Positions 10,386 to 19,340 are shown, counted from the stretch's first letter. The stretch is DNA of 64,000 nucleotides from Halorarum halophilum (GCF_013401515.1 NZ_CP058529.1:620001-684000); one strand, 5' to 3'. Notes: a model not told the origin generated them from the sequence alone. A program made the numbers and translations.

Positions 10386-11276
10386 ATGGAACACGTCACG
10401 GTGCAGGACGTGGACGTTCCGGCGGTCGGGATGGGTACGTGGCGGCTCGAGGGTCGAGAGTGCCGGCGGGCTGTCGCCGACGCGCTGGACCTCGGTTACC
10501 GGCACCTCGACACGGCGCAGGCGTACGACAACGAGGCCGACGTCGGCGCGGCCATCGCCGACGCCGAGGTGCCCCGCGAGGAACTGTTCGTCGCGACGAA
10601 ACTCGACGGCGACCACCGCGCGTACGAGGACGTCATCGCCGGGGTCGAGGCGAGCCTCGATAGGCTCGGACTCGACTGGGTGGACCTGCTGTACGTCCAC
10701 TGGCCGAACGACTCGCTGCCCGTCCTCGACGAGTTCCTCCCCGACTGGCTGGCCCTGCCGGGTCCGCTCGCCCCCGACGCGGCCGCCGTTCCCATCGGCG
10801 AGACGCTCGACGCGATGGCGACGCTCCGCAGGGAGGGACTGATCGACCACCTCGGCGTGAGCAACTTCGGGCCGGAGCGACTGGCGGCCGCCCGGGAGCG
10901 GTCCGGCGCGCCGATCCTCGCCGACCAGGTTCAGTACCACCCGTACTGGGACCAGTCGGACCTGCTCGACTACTGTCTCCGCGAGGACGTGCTCCTCACC
11001 GCCTACAGCCCGCTCGGACAGGGAGGCGTGCTGGACGACGAGCGGTTGAGACGCATCGGCGAGCGCTACGACAAGTCGCCCGCGCAGGTGGCGATCCGCT
11101 GGCTCGTCCAGCAGGCGGGCGTCTGTACCATTCCGAAGGCGACCAGCCGCGACCATCTGGCGGCCAACCTCGACGTGTTCGACTTCGAACTCACGGACGC
11201 GGAGCTGCTGGCGGTCCATCAGCCGTCGAAGCTCCGTACCGTCGGAAGCATCCTCCGGGGTCAGGGGCCGTTCTGA
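10386..11276 (+). CDS. aldo/keto reductase
   Basis: This is a 296-residue NADPH-dependent oxidoreductase with the TIM-barrel AKR fold. The catalytic tetrad is visible as Asp and Tyr in LDTAQAYDNE, Lys in VATKLDGD and His in YVHWPNDS. The coenzyme site is near the end (IPKATSRDHL). It probably reduces small aldehydes or ketones such as methylglyoxal or sugars. An AT-rich TATTTTG at about 10358-10364 lies 25 bases before the ATG. No operon partner is evident. Confidence 0.9.
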   Translation: MEHVTVQDVDVPAVGMGTWRLEGRECRRAVADALDLGYRHLDTAQAYDNEADVGAAIADAEVPREELFVATKLDGDHRAYEDVIAGVEASLDRLGLDWVDLLYVHWPNDSLPVLDEFLPDWLALPGPLAPDAAAVPIGETLDAMATLRREGLIDHLGVSNFGPERLAAARERSGAPILADQVQYHPYWDQSDLLDYCLREDVLLTAYSPLGQGGVLDDERLRRIGERYDKSPAQVAIRWLVQQAGVCTIPKATSRDHLAANLDVFDFELTDAELLAVHQPSKLRTVGSILRGQGPF

Positions 11277-11296
11277 CGCCGAATTCGAACGGTCGT

Positions 11297-11678
11297 TCAC
11301 CGTCCGGACTGTCGACTGTCGAGGAACGGGACGTGCTGTAGCCGCCACCCGTTCCAATGCCGAACGGGTACGTCGAGGACGGCGTCCCATCGACCGCTTT
11401 CCCCGGGGTTCTCGGTTCGACCGGACCGACAGGAGCCACATCGTGACCGGCACGACGCCGATGGCGAGGAGCACGACCCCGACCCAGCCGGTCGCATCCA
11501 CGCCGCCGGCGGCCGCGTCGGTGGTTCGGGGGTCGGTCAACAGGAGCAACGCCTTGTCCTGGGGCAACACGGCCGGGAACTCGGTGTACGCAGGCACCTG
11601 GGAGAACCTGACGACCGATGGACTCGCGTCCGTCGACCCCGAGCTGACCCGAGCGTAGAAGCCGAATCCGGCGACCAC
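11297..11678 (-). pseudogene. possible frameshifted small membrane-protein gene
   Basis: A GTG at 11678, 12 bases after the stop of the upstream 59-residue gene, opens a frame with a signal-like start and a clear membrane helix (GVVLLAIGVVPVTMWLLSV). After that helix this frame becomes Arg-rich and implausible. The adjacent frame instead reads on sensibly (WDAVLDVPVRHWNGWRLQ) to a stop at 11297. The switch falls near 11400-11440. This fits a frameshift mutation or a sequencing error. It could also be non-coding; confidence is low. Confidence 0.32.
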
Positions 11679-11690
11679 CGTCCCTGGCGA

Positions 11691-11870
11691 TCAACGGAAC
11701 AGTCGCGCGTCGCCGAACGAGAGGTACGCCAGGAAGACGAGCGAGAGCGCGAGGCCCGCCGCCGCGAGATAGATGCCCTCGGAGAAGAGCTTCATCGAGA
11801 CGAGGACGGCCGAGACGAGGATGGTCTTGTTCAGGAGGCCCGCGAGCAGGGCACCGACTGGATCGCTCAT
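11691..11870 (-). CDS. tiny two-helix membrane protein
   Basis: This 59-residue protein reads MSDPVGALLAGLLNKT followed by two hydrophobic stretches (about 17-34 and 36-54) and a short polar tail. A TATA-like CTTTTC about 25 bases before the ATG predicts a leaderless message. The gene is divergent from the CFI-box gene and may be cotranscribed with the doubtful frame downstream. I know similar tiny haloarchaeal membrane proteins but no function for them. Confidence 0.65.
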   Translation of the reverse strand: MSDPVGALLAGLLNKTILVSAVLVSMKLFSEGIYLAAAGLALSLVFLAYLSFGDARLFR

Positions 11871-11970
11871 GCGCGCGGTTCGAATCGGACGCTGAAAAGT
11901 CGCGCGAGTCGAGTCGCGCGAGTCGAGGACGTAGTGGGGCTTTTTCACGTGGAGGACGATAGCGGCTAGC

Positions 11971-12636
11971 ATGACGGACGACCGAATCACCGACGTCCCC
12001 GACGACCCCTCCGACGCGGGCGGTGTCGGTCCGGATGGCGCCGAGGAGGTCGACGCCGGGGAACCGACCCACGACCCCTCCGAAGCGGTGGGCGACGGGC
12101 GTCAGAAGTACGTCGAGGTCGTGACCGCCACCGGCGAGCGCCACGAGCACGGCGACTCGTACATCCGGCAGTCCGAAGGGGCGATCTTCGTCTCGACCGA
12201 ACCCGGATTCGCCCCCGAGGACACCGTGACCTACCGGAAGCCCGAACTGTCGCGCGTGACGATCGAACAGCACCACAGTTCCTGTTTCATCACGACCGCT
12301 GTGGCGGGCGAGGAGCGGACACTGGCGGCCCTCAGGGGATTCCGGGACAAGGCGATGGCGCCCTCGCCCCTCGGTCGGCCGCTCGTCGGCCTGTACGAGC
12401 AGATCAGCCCGCCGATCGCCGGGACCCTCGCCGAGCGACCGGACGGCGCTACAGCGCGTGTGGTCCGGGCGCTCGTCCGCTCCTGTGCCGGGCTAGCGAG
12501 GCGACGGGAGGCGACGTCGGGGCACGGGCGAGTGGCTCTCTCGGCGCTCCTCGTCGCCCTCTACGTCGTCGGCGTCGTGGTCGCGGCGGCCGGACACGTC
12601 GCCGCGACGCTCGGCGTCGGCGGGCCGAACGGGTGA
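11971..12636 (+). CDS. CFI-box-CTERM domain membrane protein
   Basis: This is a 221-residue protein. The first 45 residues are acidic and disordered, followed by a small beta-rich domain (about 46-105). Next comes a segment that I recognise as the CFI-box-CTERM element: SSCFITTAVAGEE, then LRGFRDKAMAPSPLGRP and LYEQISPPIA. A final hydrophobic helix (about 190-212) should anchor it. The element usually sits at the C-terminus of bacterial surface or exported proteins and its role is unknown. The invariant Cys-Phe-Ile is intact. The gene ends 14 bases from the end of the convergent 12651-13193 gene. Confidence 0.75.
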   Translation: MTDDRITDVPDDPSDAGGVGPDGAEEVDAGEPTHDPSEAVGDGRQKYVEVVTATGERHEHGDSYIRQSEGAIFVSTEPGFAPEDTVTYRKPELSRVTIEQHHSSCFITTAVAGEERTLAALRGFRDKAMAPSPLGRPLVGLYEQISPPIAGTLAERPDGATARVVRALVRSCAGLARRREATSGHGRVALSALLVALYVVGVVVAAAGHVAATLGVGGPNG

Positions 12637-12650
12637 GCGTGGGGACCGAT

Positions 12651-13193
12651 TCAGCCGAAGAACCGACGGAGGCTCTCGCGGGGCCTGTACCCGAGCCCCG
12701 ACTCCAGGACCACGTCGAACCCCCGCTCGTCCGCGAGTTTCGACAGCTCCGCCTCCAGTGACTCGGGAACGAACGAGTCGTCGTGCATCCGGTAGGCGTG
12801 CGTCCCGCCGTCCTCTGCGTACACGCCCACCCGGGGGTTCCCGAGCACGCCGCCGTCGCTGATCACGACCCGATCAAGCGCGTCGTAGGAGAGCCACGTC
12901 ACCGCGTCGGCCCGGGCGAGAACCTCGTCGACGCCGAACCGGTCGAAGATCTCCGCCATCGCGCCGGCCTCGCGCTCGTGTTTCTTCACGCCGAGGCCGA
13001 ACAATGGTGTGATGAGGCCGTACTCGGCGATGTGGAGGCCGTCGGAGGCGAAGAACAGTTCCGCGATCCGGAGGGGGAACGAGCCGGTCATCCCGAAGTG
13101 GGCGTGCACCTCTACCTCGATTCCGGACTCGCCGTACTCCAAGTCGTCCTCCCACGGCTCCTCGTCCTCCCACGGCTCGTCGGCGGCGCTCAT
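12651..13193 (-). CDS. haloarchaeal protein of unknown function, linked to Nramp-like operon
   Basis: This is a 180-residue soluble protein with an acidic Trp-rich start (two PWED repeats) and a mixed alpha/beta body containing LRIAELFFASDGLHIAEYG and VVISDGGVLGNPRVGVY. No catalytic motif or known family was recognised with confidence. Its ATG at 13193 overlaps the stop of the preceding membrane-protein gene by four bases, so it is translated as the third gene after the Nramp-like transporter. The link suggests a cytosolic accessory for that transporter; this is inference. Confidence 0.7.
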   Translation of the reverse strand: MSAADEPWEDEEPWEDDLEYGESGIEVEVHAHFGMTGSFPLRIAELFFASDGLHIAEYGLITPLFGLGVKKHEREAGAMAEIFDRFGVDEVLARADAVTWLSYDALDRVVISDGGVLGNPRVGVYAEDGGTHAYRMHDDSFVPESLEAELSKLADERGFDVVLESGLGYRPRESLRRFFG

Positions 13194-13627
13194 CGGCCAC
13201 CCCCGTCGCCCGCGTAGGCCAGATAGGCGAAGAAGTACGCCCCGGCGACGAACATGAGGCCCGCGAGCCACGACACCTCCAGGCCGACGTAGACGCCGGC
13301 AGCCAGCCCGAGTACGGCCGAGGCGACGGCGATCCGGGTCCGCATCGGGTACTCCCCGGTGTTCGCGTCCGAGCCGACGGTCCCGTCCTCGTCCCCTGTC
13401 ACGTCGGAGTCCCGGCCGAGGCGCCGTTCGGCGATGTAGGTGGCCGTCATGAGCCCGAGGGTCGCGATCGTGATCGCCAGGCGAGCGGACTGGGACACCG
13501 TCACGCCCGCCGTGTTGTGGAGCACGAGCGGGAGGCCGATGACGGCGACCCCGCCGAGGTAGATTGCCATGCGATACGTCACGAGGAACGCACCCGGGCC
13601 CCCGGGCGCGTCGATGTCGTTGTTCAT
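13190..13627 (-). CDS. four-helix membrane protein in Nramp-like operon
   Basis: This 145-residue integral membrane protein has two pairs of hydrophobic helices (about 18-38, 47-65, 98-116, 118-138) separated by an acidic loop rich in Asp, Gly and Thr. No family of known function was recognised. It lies 83 bases downstream of the Nramp-like gene on the same strand and overlaps the next gene by ATGA, so the three form a likely operon. It may be a small subunit or accessory of the transporter. Confidence 0.72.
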   Translation of the reverse strand: MNNDIDAPGGPGAFLVTYRMAIYLGGVAVIGLPLVLHNTAGVTVSQSARLAITIATLGLMTATYIAERRLGRDSDVTGDEDGTVGSDANTGEYPMRTRIAVASAVLGLAAGVYVGLEVSWLAGLMFVAGAYFFAYLAYAGDGGGR

Positions 13628-13710
13628 AGGTGTTTGATGAGCGTCCGGTCCAAAAAACGTGGTCGGTCGTTCGGGTTCCCGGTTCGTTCGAAGCCGCGAG
13701 CGGTGAAGCC

Positions 13711-15429
13711 TCAGGACAGCAGCCCTGTGGCCTCGTCCGCGTTGTCCACGGTGTCGCTCGACGCGAGCTTGCCCTGCGCGGAGCGGTACATGGTGTACAC
13801 CTGCACGACCAGCGCGAACAGCCAGAGGACGTAGCCTCCGGGGCTGCTGCCTACGACGCCGACGGTGGTCGCCATGAAGTCCGCACCGAGGTACTGCACC
13901 GCGGTGTCGCCGATCAGCAGGACGCTGAAGAAGCCGAAGAAGCCCGTCGCCCACCACATCGCGATGACGCGGCCCCAGCCGGGCTGGGTGTGCTCGGGGA
14001 GCCGGGTGGCGTTGAGGATGGTCACGAGGGCGTTGTACGGCCACATCATCACGCCGGCGATCGCCGCGCCGATGACCAGCAGGATGAACGGCTGTTCGAG
14101 CTGCAGCCCGATGATGGCGATGCCCCACAGCGTGAAGATGGTGAGCAGGCCGATGAACACCTTGTTGAGATCCCAGCCCGCGCCACGGCCGTACATCTCG
14201 AAGATGATGTCGACGCTGTTCCTGACGAACGCCTCCAGGATCGCGTACTGGGTCGAGAACAGCGCGATGAAGAGGACGACGTACAGCAGCGCGCCGCTCA
14301 CGCCGCCGACGGCCGGGATGACCTGGTCGAGCCACATGTCGATGGCGCCCTCGGTTGTACCCGGAGCGTACTCCGCGGTGATGGTCATCGCGACGGTCGC
14401 GACGACGAGCAGGCCGACGACGAAGGTGAGGAAGTGCTCCTGCTGGACGATCTTCCACCAGCCACGCCAGCGCCGCATGTTTGTCGTCGTCGGTTCGAAC
14501 ACCATCCCGCTCTCGTGGACCTCCTCGATCTCGCCGCCCGATTGGAGCGGGTTGAGGATCCGGCCCTGGTAGGTCGCCATGCCGTACCCCTTCTCGCGTG
14601 CCCAGACGCCCTGTGCGAGGTTGATGTAACCACCTGCACCGGCGTACGCCAGCCCGCCGAGGAACACGGCGATGTTCATGTCCGCCGGGAGAGCGCCGAA
14701 GTTGACCGCGCCGGCGGGGACGTTCGCTAGCTGTCCCACCGAACCGACGATGAAGATGAGCACCACGGCGCCGAAGATGGCGATGAACATCAACGCCACC
14801 TGCGCCTTCTCGACCATGTTGTAGACGATCGGGCCGGCTTGGTACGACAGCCAGATGAGGATCATCAGCGCGATGCCGATCATCGGCCAGTTGCCCCTGG
14901 GTATGCCGACGGCGGCGGCGCCGACCTCGGCGGCTCCGGCGGCCCAGCCCGGCCAGCCGACGTGGGCGAATCCGGCGGCGAGGAAGAACCACGGCCAGAA
15001 CGAACTCATGCGCTCGAACGCCCGGAAGATGCTCTCACCGGTCGCGAGGGTCCACCGTTGGATCTCCGTGTTGATGAAGAACTGCGTGATGACGCCGACC
15101 CAGAACGCCCAGTACAGGCCCCACCCGTTTGTGGCGACGAGCGTCGGCCAGAAGATGGTCTCGCCGCTCCCGAGCGAGGCGCCGAGCATGATGGCGCTCG
15201 GCCCCACGATGTGTGATACCTTCGGGACCTTCGGGAGGTTCGCTATCTTGTACCGCCCCTCCCCGTCCGTCTTCGGGTAGTCGGCCGTCTCAGGTGCGGT
15301 CTCGAGCGAATCGTAGTCGATGTCGCGATACACGGTATCGCGGTACTGTACTCCCTCGTCATCCGACGCGAAGACCTCGTCCCTCGCGCCGGCGACGCCG
15401 CCGTCTGATTCGATGTCGTCCGTGGTCAT
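13711..15429 (-). CDS. Nramp-like (LeuT-fold) transporter lacking the metal motifs
   Basis: This is a 572-residue protein with about eleven membrane helices and an acidic 75-residue N-terminal extension. The first helix reads IVGPSAIMLGASLGSGETIF, matching the layout of Nramp helix 1, but the metal-binding DPGN of true Nramp transporters is absent. Helix 6 has GGLAYAGAGGYINLAQG rather than the MPH motif. It therefore belongs to a divergent Nramp-related branch; the substrate may be a different ion or an organic solute. Two small genes follow in the same direction. A TATA-like sequence at 15528-15536 and a palindrome at 15489-15504 suggest repressor control. Confidence 0.8.
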   Translation of the reverse strand: MTTDDIESDGGVAGARDEVFASDDEGVQYRDTVYRDIDYDSLETAPETADYPKTDGEGRYKIANLPKVPKVSHIVGPSAIMLGASLGSGETIFWPTLVATNGWGLYWAFWVGVITQFFINTEIQRWTLATGESIFRAFERMSSFWPWFFLAAGFAHVGWPGWAAGAAEVGAAAVGIPRGNWPMIGIALMILIWLSYQAGPIVYNMVEKAQVALMFIAIFGAVVLIFIVGSVGQLANVPAGAVNFGALPADMNIAVFLGGLAYAGAGGYINLAQGVWAREKGYGMATYQGRILNPLQSGGEIEEVHESGMVFEPTTTNMRRWRGWWKIVQQEHFLTFVVGLLVVATVAMTITAEYAPGTTEGAIDMWLDQVIPAVGGVSGALLYVVLFIALFSTQYAILEAFVRNSVDIIFEMYGRGAGWDLNKVFIGLLTIFTLWGIAIIGLQLEQPFILLVIGAAIAGVMMWPYNALVTILNATRLPEHTQPGWGRVIAMWWATGFFGFFSVLLIGDTAVQYLGADFMATTVGVVGSSPGGYVLWLFALVVQVYTMYRSAQGKLASSDTVDNADEATGLLS

Positions 15430-15488
15430 GATCGGTTTCCGTCACCCTCCATCGTTCCGTGCCAGATTGGAACGCGATGCGTGTCAAC

Positions 15489-15504
15489 GTACCACGTATG
15501 GTAC
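15489..15504. promoter_or_regulatory. palindromic operator at the transporter promoter
   Basis: The sequence is GTACCA-CGTA-TGGTAC, a perfect 6-base inverted repeat with a 4-base spacer. On the minus strand it lies at the predicted transcription start (about 15506), just after the TATA box TATTTTATC (15528-15536), where a bound repressor would block transcription. The bound protein is unknown. Confidence 0.55.
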
Positions 15505-15527
15505 GGAGGAAAGAGGAAACTGACATG

Positions 15528-15536
15528 ATAAAATAC
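15528..15536 (-). promoter_or_regulatory. TATA box of the Nramp-like operon
   Basis: On the minus strand this reads TATTTTATC. It predicts a start near 15506 and a leader of about 75 bases before the ATG at 15429, longer than for most genes here. It lies between two palindromes of the same geometry. Confidence 0.5.
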
Positions 15537-15544
15537 TACCGGTG

Positions 15545-15560
15545 GTTTCGTTACCGAAAC
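15545..15560. promoter_or_regulatory. second palindrome upstream of the transporter promoter
   Basis: The sequence is GTTTCG-TTAC-CGAAAC, again a perfect 6-base inverted repeat with a 4-base spacer, on the upstream side of the TATA box (minus strand). Its arms differ from those of the first palindrome, so it may bind another regulator or, from this position, an activator. Confidence 0.5.
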
Positions 15561-15674
15561 GACGCCGCGCCGTCCGGCGAAATTCGGTCGATGGGCGCTA
15601 GGAGGTTCCTACCCCGGAATCGATCCGAGCTTTCGAGGTCGGTACGGCGGTGTTACCTCCGCTTCCCGGAATCC

Positions 15675-18600
15675 TCACCGTGCTCGCGCCCTGGACAGCA
15701 TCTCTATCGGGTGGGGCGGACGCTCGTCGACTCCTTCACGGTCGCCTAACTGCGTCCGGCAGGACGCGCCGGGGGCCGTCACGATCCCCGCGTCGCTCGC
15801 GTCGACCGCGTCGAACAGCAACGAGCCGATGGCCTTCGAGAGGTCGTAGTGCTCGACTTCGTAGCCGAAACTCCCCGCCATCCCGCAGCAACTCGTGTCC
15901 AGCGGATCGACCTCGTACCCCGCGCGCCGGAGGACGCCGACGGCGTGGTGGTCCTTGTTCGTCGCCTTCTGGTTACAGTGGCCGTGGTACGCGAGCGACG
16001 TGCCGGCCCCGTCGAACTCGATGCGTTCGTCGGCGCGGCCGACGTCGAGGTACTCGAGCACGCCGTAGCTCGCCGCCGAAACCGCCTCCACGTCGTCGCC
16101 GTCGAGGAGGTCGAGGTACTCGTCCTGGAACATGACGGCGTCCGACGGTTCGACGAACACGACCGACGCGCCGTCCTCGACGTGCGGGAGCAGCGCCTCG
16201 ACGTTTCGCTCGGCCCGGGACCGGGCCCGGTCGAGGAAGCCGCTGGAGAACGCCGCACGGCCCGATGGGGCCAGGTCGGTCGGCACCGTCATGTGGCAGC
16301 CGGCGGCCTCGAGCACGTCGACGGCCGCCCTGCCGATCTCGGGCGCGCTGTAGTTGGTGTACGTGTCCGGGAACAGCACGACGCTCGCCTCGGCCTCCGC
16401 CTCGGGGACGGCCGGGCCGCCGCGGTCCTCGAACCACGTCACGAACGTCTCCCGTTCGAACGTCGGCAGTTTCCGATCGGCGGCGATACCGAGCGTCTTC
16501 TCCATCGCCCACCGCGCGCCCGGCACCTTGGTCGCGACGTTCGAGAGCGGTGCGAGCGCCGACCCGAGCCGGCTCGCCGAGTCGATGTCGGCGAACAGCC
16601 GCTCGCGAACGCCCGCGCCCTCCTCGCGATGGTGCTGGTGTTTCACCTCCGCCTTCAGCTTCGCGAGGTCGACCCCGGTGGGGCAGTCCGACTTGCACCC
16701 CTTGCAGCCGACGCAGAGCCCGAGCACCTCGTCCTGGAAGCGGTCGGAGTGGATCTCGTCCTCGTCGAGTTCCCCGGAGATGGCCGCCCGGAGCATGTTG
16801 GCGCGGCCGCGGGTGGTCTGGATCTCCTCCTCGGACGCGCGGTATGTGGGACACATCACGTCGCCGCGGGTCTGCCGGCACGTCCCACAGCCGTTGCACA
16901 GTTCGACGAGATGCGAGAAGCCGCCCTCGTCCGAGAAGTCGAGCGCCGTCTGCGGTTCGAGCGACTGGTATTCGGCGCCGTAGCGGAGGTTCTCCCGCAT
17001 GTCAGTGTCCGCTGCCGAGTCCGGGTAGCCCCGTTCGGAGGCCGTCTCCGAGTCGGTGTACACCACCTTCCCGGGGTTCATCCGCCAGTCCGGGTCGAAC
17101 GCGGACTTGAGGTCCTGGAACGCACCCCACAGCGCCTCCCCGTACATCTTCGGGTTGAACTCCGTCCGTGCGAGGCCGTCGCCGTGCTCCCCCGAGAACG
17201 ACCCGTGGTGTTCGAGTACCAGGTCGGTCACGTCGTCGGTGATGGAGTGCATCGCCTCGATGCCGTCGCCGTCCTTCAGGTTGAGGATCGGACGGATGTG
17301 CAGCGTGCCGGCGCCGGCGTGAGCGAAGTACGCCGCCGAGGTGCCGTGGTCCGCGAGCACCTCCTCGAACTGTTGGACGTACTCCGCGAGCTCCTCGGGT
17401 GGCACGGTTGCGTCCTCGATGAACGGGTACGGCTTCGGGTCGCCCTCGAGGCTCATCAGCAGCGGGATGGCGGCCTTCCGGAGCTTCCAGAGGTCCGCCT
17501 GCGCCTCGTCGGTGTACGCCTCGAGCACGTCGAACGCTGCGCCCTCGGTGACGAACTCCGTCGTGGTGTTGGCGACCGAGGTCTGGAAGTCGTCGACGAC
17601 CTCCGAGTCCCACTCGAGCATCAACGCCGCCTCGGTCCCGTCCGGGATCGGCTCCTCGTACTGGGCGTACTCGGTCGACTCGCGGGCGAGCCGGAACACC
17701 TCGTCGTCCATCAGCTCCACCGCCGAGACCGGGTACTCGAGCGCCACCGGCACCGCGCGCATCGCGTCGATCAGGTCGTCGAAGCAGTAGAGCGCGAGCG
17801 CGGTCTCCTCCGGCCGCGTTACGAGCGACACCGTCGCCTCCACGATGACGCCGAGGGTACCCTCCGCGCCGACGAACAGCTTGCTCAGGTTGATGACCTC
17901 CTCGCCGGCGTCGTTCTCGTAGATCACCTTGTGGAGGTTGTACCCGGAGACCGACCGCTTCAGCGTGGGGTACCGCTCCTCGATCTCGGCCTCGTTCTCC
18001 TCGACGAGTCCCCGCACCGTCCGGTACAGTTCGGCCTCTCGGTCGCGTTGTCCGACCACTTCCTCCCACTCCGGCGAGTCGAGCACGATCTCGCGCGTGT
18101 GGATCAGGGAGCCGTCTGCGAGGACAACGTCGAGCTCCTCGGTGTAGGCGTCGCTGATCCCGTACCGCACCGAGTGCGCGCCGGTGGAGTTGTTCCCGAG
18201 ACCGCCGCCGACGGTCGCGCGCGCGGACGACGCCGGGTCGGGTGCGAACTTCAGCCCGTGTTCGGCCAGCCTGTCGTCGAGGTGGTCCTGCACGACGCCG
18301 GGCTGGACGGTCGCCCGCCTCGCCTCCGGGTCCACGTCCAGGATGGAGTCCATGTGCCGCGACAGGTCCAGCACGACACAGCCCGGCCCGACTGCCTGAC
18401 CGGCGAGCGACGAGCCCGCGCCCCTGGGGAGCACCGGGACGTCGTGCTCGGCCGCCGTCCGGACGGCTGCCTGGACGTCGTCGATGTCCTGCGGGCAGAC
18501 CACCCCCGCCGGCCTGGCCTGGTAGATGCTCCCGTCGGTGGCGTAGAGCACCTGCGCGTACTCGTCGAACTGGACCTCCCCGGAGACACGCCCGCGGAGA

Positions 18601-18704
18601 TCATCCGCGAGCGCCGCGTACGCCGGCTCGTCCGGCCGGTCGTGGCCGAGTGCCGCCGCTGACGTGTCCCACGACCGCGACTCGCTCTGCCTCTCCGTCG
18701 CCAT
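15675..18704 (-). CDS. FAD-linked oxidase fused to Fe-S (GlpC-like) domain
   Basis: This is a 1009-residue fusion. Residues about 50-270 form a PCMH-type FAD-binding domain (LPRGAGSSLAG, VGGGLGNNSTG). Residues about 270-545 form the FAD-oxidase C domain with HAGAGTLHIRP and GEHGDGLART. Residues about 610-710 hold two Cys clusters (CNGCGTCRQTRGDVMCP and CVGCKGCKSDCP) for 4Fe-4S centres. The rest has CCG-type motifs (HGHCNQKATN, DTSCCGMAGSFG). It is probably a D-lactate, glycolate or 2-hydroxyglutarate dehydrogenase passing electrons to the respiratory chain. Family is certain, substrate is not. It lies upstream of the transporter operon on the same strand. Confidence 0.93.
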   Translation of the reverse strand: MATERQSESRSWDTSAAALGHDRPDEPAYAALADDLRGRVSGEVQFDEYAQVLYATDGSIYQARPAGVVCPQDIDDVQAAVRTAAEHDVPVLPRGAGSSLAGQAVGPGCVVLDLSRHMDSILDVDPEARRATVQPGVVQDHLDDRLAEHGLKFAPDPASSARATVGGGLGNNSTGAHSVRYGISDAYTEELDVVLADGSLIHTREIVLDSPEWEEVVGQRDREAELYRTVRGLVEENEAEIEERYPTLKRSVSGYNLHKVIYENDAGEEVINLSKLFVGAEGTLGVIVEATVSLVTRPEETALALYCFDDLIDAMRAVPVALEYPVSAVELMDDEVFRLARESTEYAQYEEPIPDGTEAALMLEWDSEVVDDFQTSVANTTTEFVTEGAAFDVLEAYTDEAQADLWKLRKAAIPLLMSLEGDPKPYPFIEDATVPPEELAEYVQQFEEVLADHGTSAAYFAHAGAGTLHIRPILNLKDGDGIEAMHSITDDVTDLVLEHHGSFSGEHGDGLARTEFNPKMYGEALWGAFQDLKSAFDPDWRMNPGKVVYTDSETASERGYPDSAADTDMRENLRYGAEYQSLEPQTALDFSDEGGFSHLVELCNGCGTCRQTRGDVMCPTYRASEEEIQTTRGRANMLRAAISGELDEDEIHSDRFQDEVLGLCVGCKGCKSDCPTGVDLAKLKAEVKHQHHREEGAGVRERLFADIDSASRLGSALAPLSNVATKVPGARWAMEKTLGIAADRKLPTFERETFVTWFEDRGGPAVPEAEAEASVVLFPDTYTNYSAPEIGRAAVDVLEAAGCHMTVPTDLAPSGRAAFSSGFLDRARSRAERNVEALLPHVEDGASVVFVEPSDAVMFQDEYLDLLDGDDVEAVSAASYGVLEYLDVGRADERIEFDGAGTSLAYHGHCNQKATNKDHHAVGVLRRAGYEVDPLDTSCCGMAGSFGYEVEHYDLSKAIGSLLFDAVDASDAGIVTAPGASCRTQLGDREGVDERPPHPIEMLSRARAR

Positions 18705-18824
18705 GATCGCTCTCAGAGGTCAGTGCGCAAAACCCTTTGGTAGACCATGACGTTCGCGGCAAGCGGTCGCACGGCGTTGCCACCGCCGGAACCTGTTTGT
18801 CGCTTGCGCTCGCCACTCCTGACG

Positions 18825-19190
18825 ATGAAGTTCCTGCACGTCTGCCTGAACGTCGCGGACGCGGACGCCGCCGTCGAGTGGTACGATGAGAACCTCGGGT
18901 TCGAGTACAGCTGGGAGTTCGAGAGCGGCGACACCCGGAACGTCTACGTCGCGGACGAGGGGGGCGTCGAACTCCAGCTCTCGGATACCGAGGGCGAGGA
19001 CGAGTTCGATCCCGGAACGGGCGTGGACCACTTCGCCGTGGTGGTCGACGACGTCGACGCGGCGTTCGCCGACATCGACCACCACGGCGTGGTGGAGGAG
19101 CCGGGCGACCAGCCGGCCGCCGGTGCGCGGACGGCGTTCGTGAAGGACCCGGACGGCCATACGGTCGAACTCGTCGAACCGCTGGAGTGA
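18825..19190 (+). CDS. VOC-family (glyoxalase I-like) protein
   Basis: This is a 121-residue vicinal-oxygen-chelate protein with paired beta-alpha-beta modules. Metal-site candidates are the His in KFLHVCLNV, the Glu in VELQLSD, the His in DHFAVVV and the final Glu in GHTVELVEPL. That set matches glyoxalase I (lactoylglutathione lyase), though haloarchaea use other thiols, so another VOC activity is possible. I chose the ATG at 18825 because the upstream in-frame residues are Pro/Arg-rich and unlike the family start. It is divergent from the FAD/Fe-S oxidoreductase gene. Confidence 0.85.
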   Translation: MKFLHVCLNVADADAAVEWYDENLGFEYSWEFESGDTRNVYVADEGGVELQLSDTEGEDEFDPGTGVDHFAVVVDDVDAAFADIDHHGVVEEPGDQPAAGARTAFVKDPDGHTVELVEPLE

Positions 19191-19340
19191 CGGTCACGCG
19201 CGCTTCCGGTCGTCGGTCGATCCGACTCCGAGGGTAACGAATCACTCGGAAGCGAGTTGGAAACCGGGACACTCGTCCGCAGTATGTGCCACCTGGGCCA
19301 ACGTTTATGAGTTTTCCAGGGGACGAATCAACCGAATACC

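Noticed and set aside
15849-18662. 937-residue plus-strand frame across the FAD/Fe-S gene
   Set aside because: Antisense shadow; the minus strand has all cofactor motifs.
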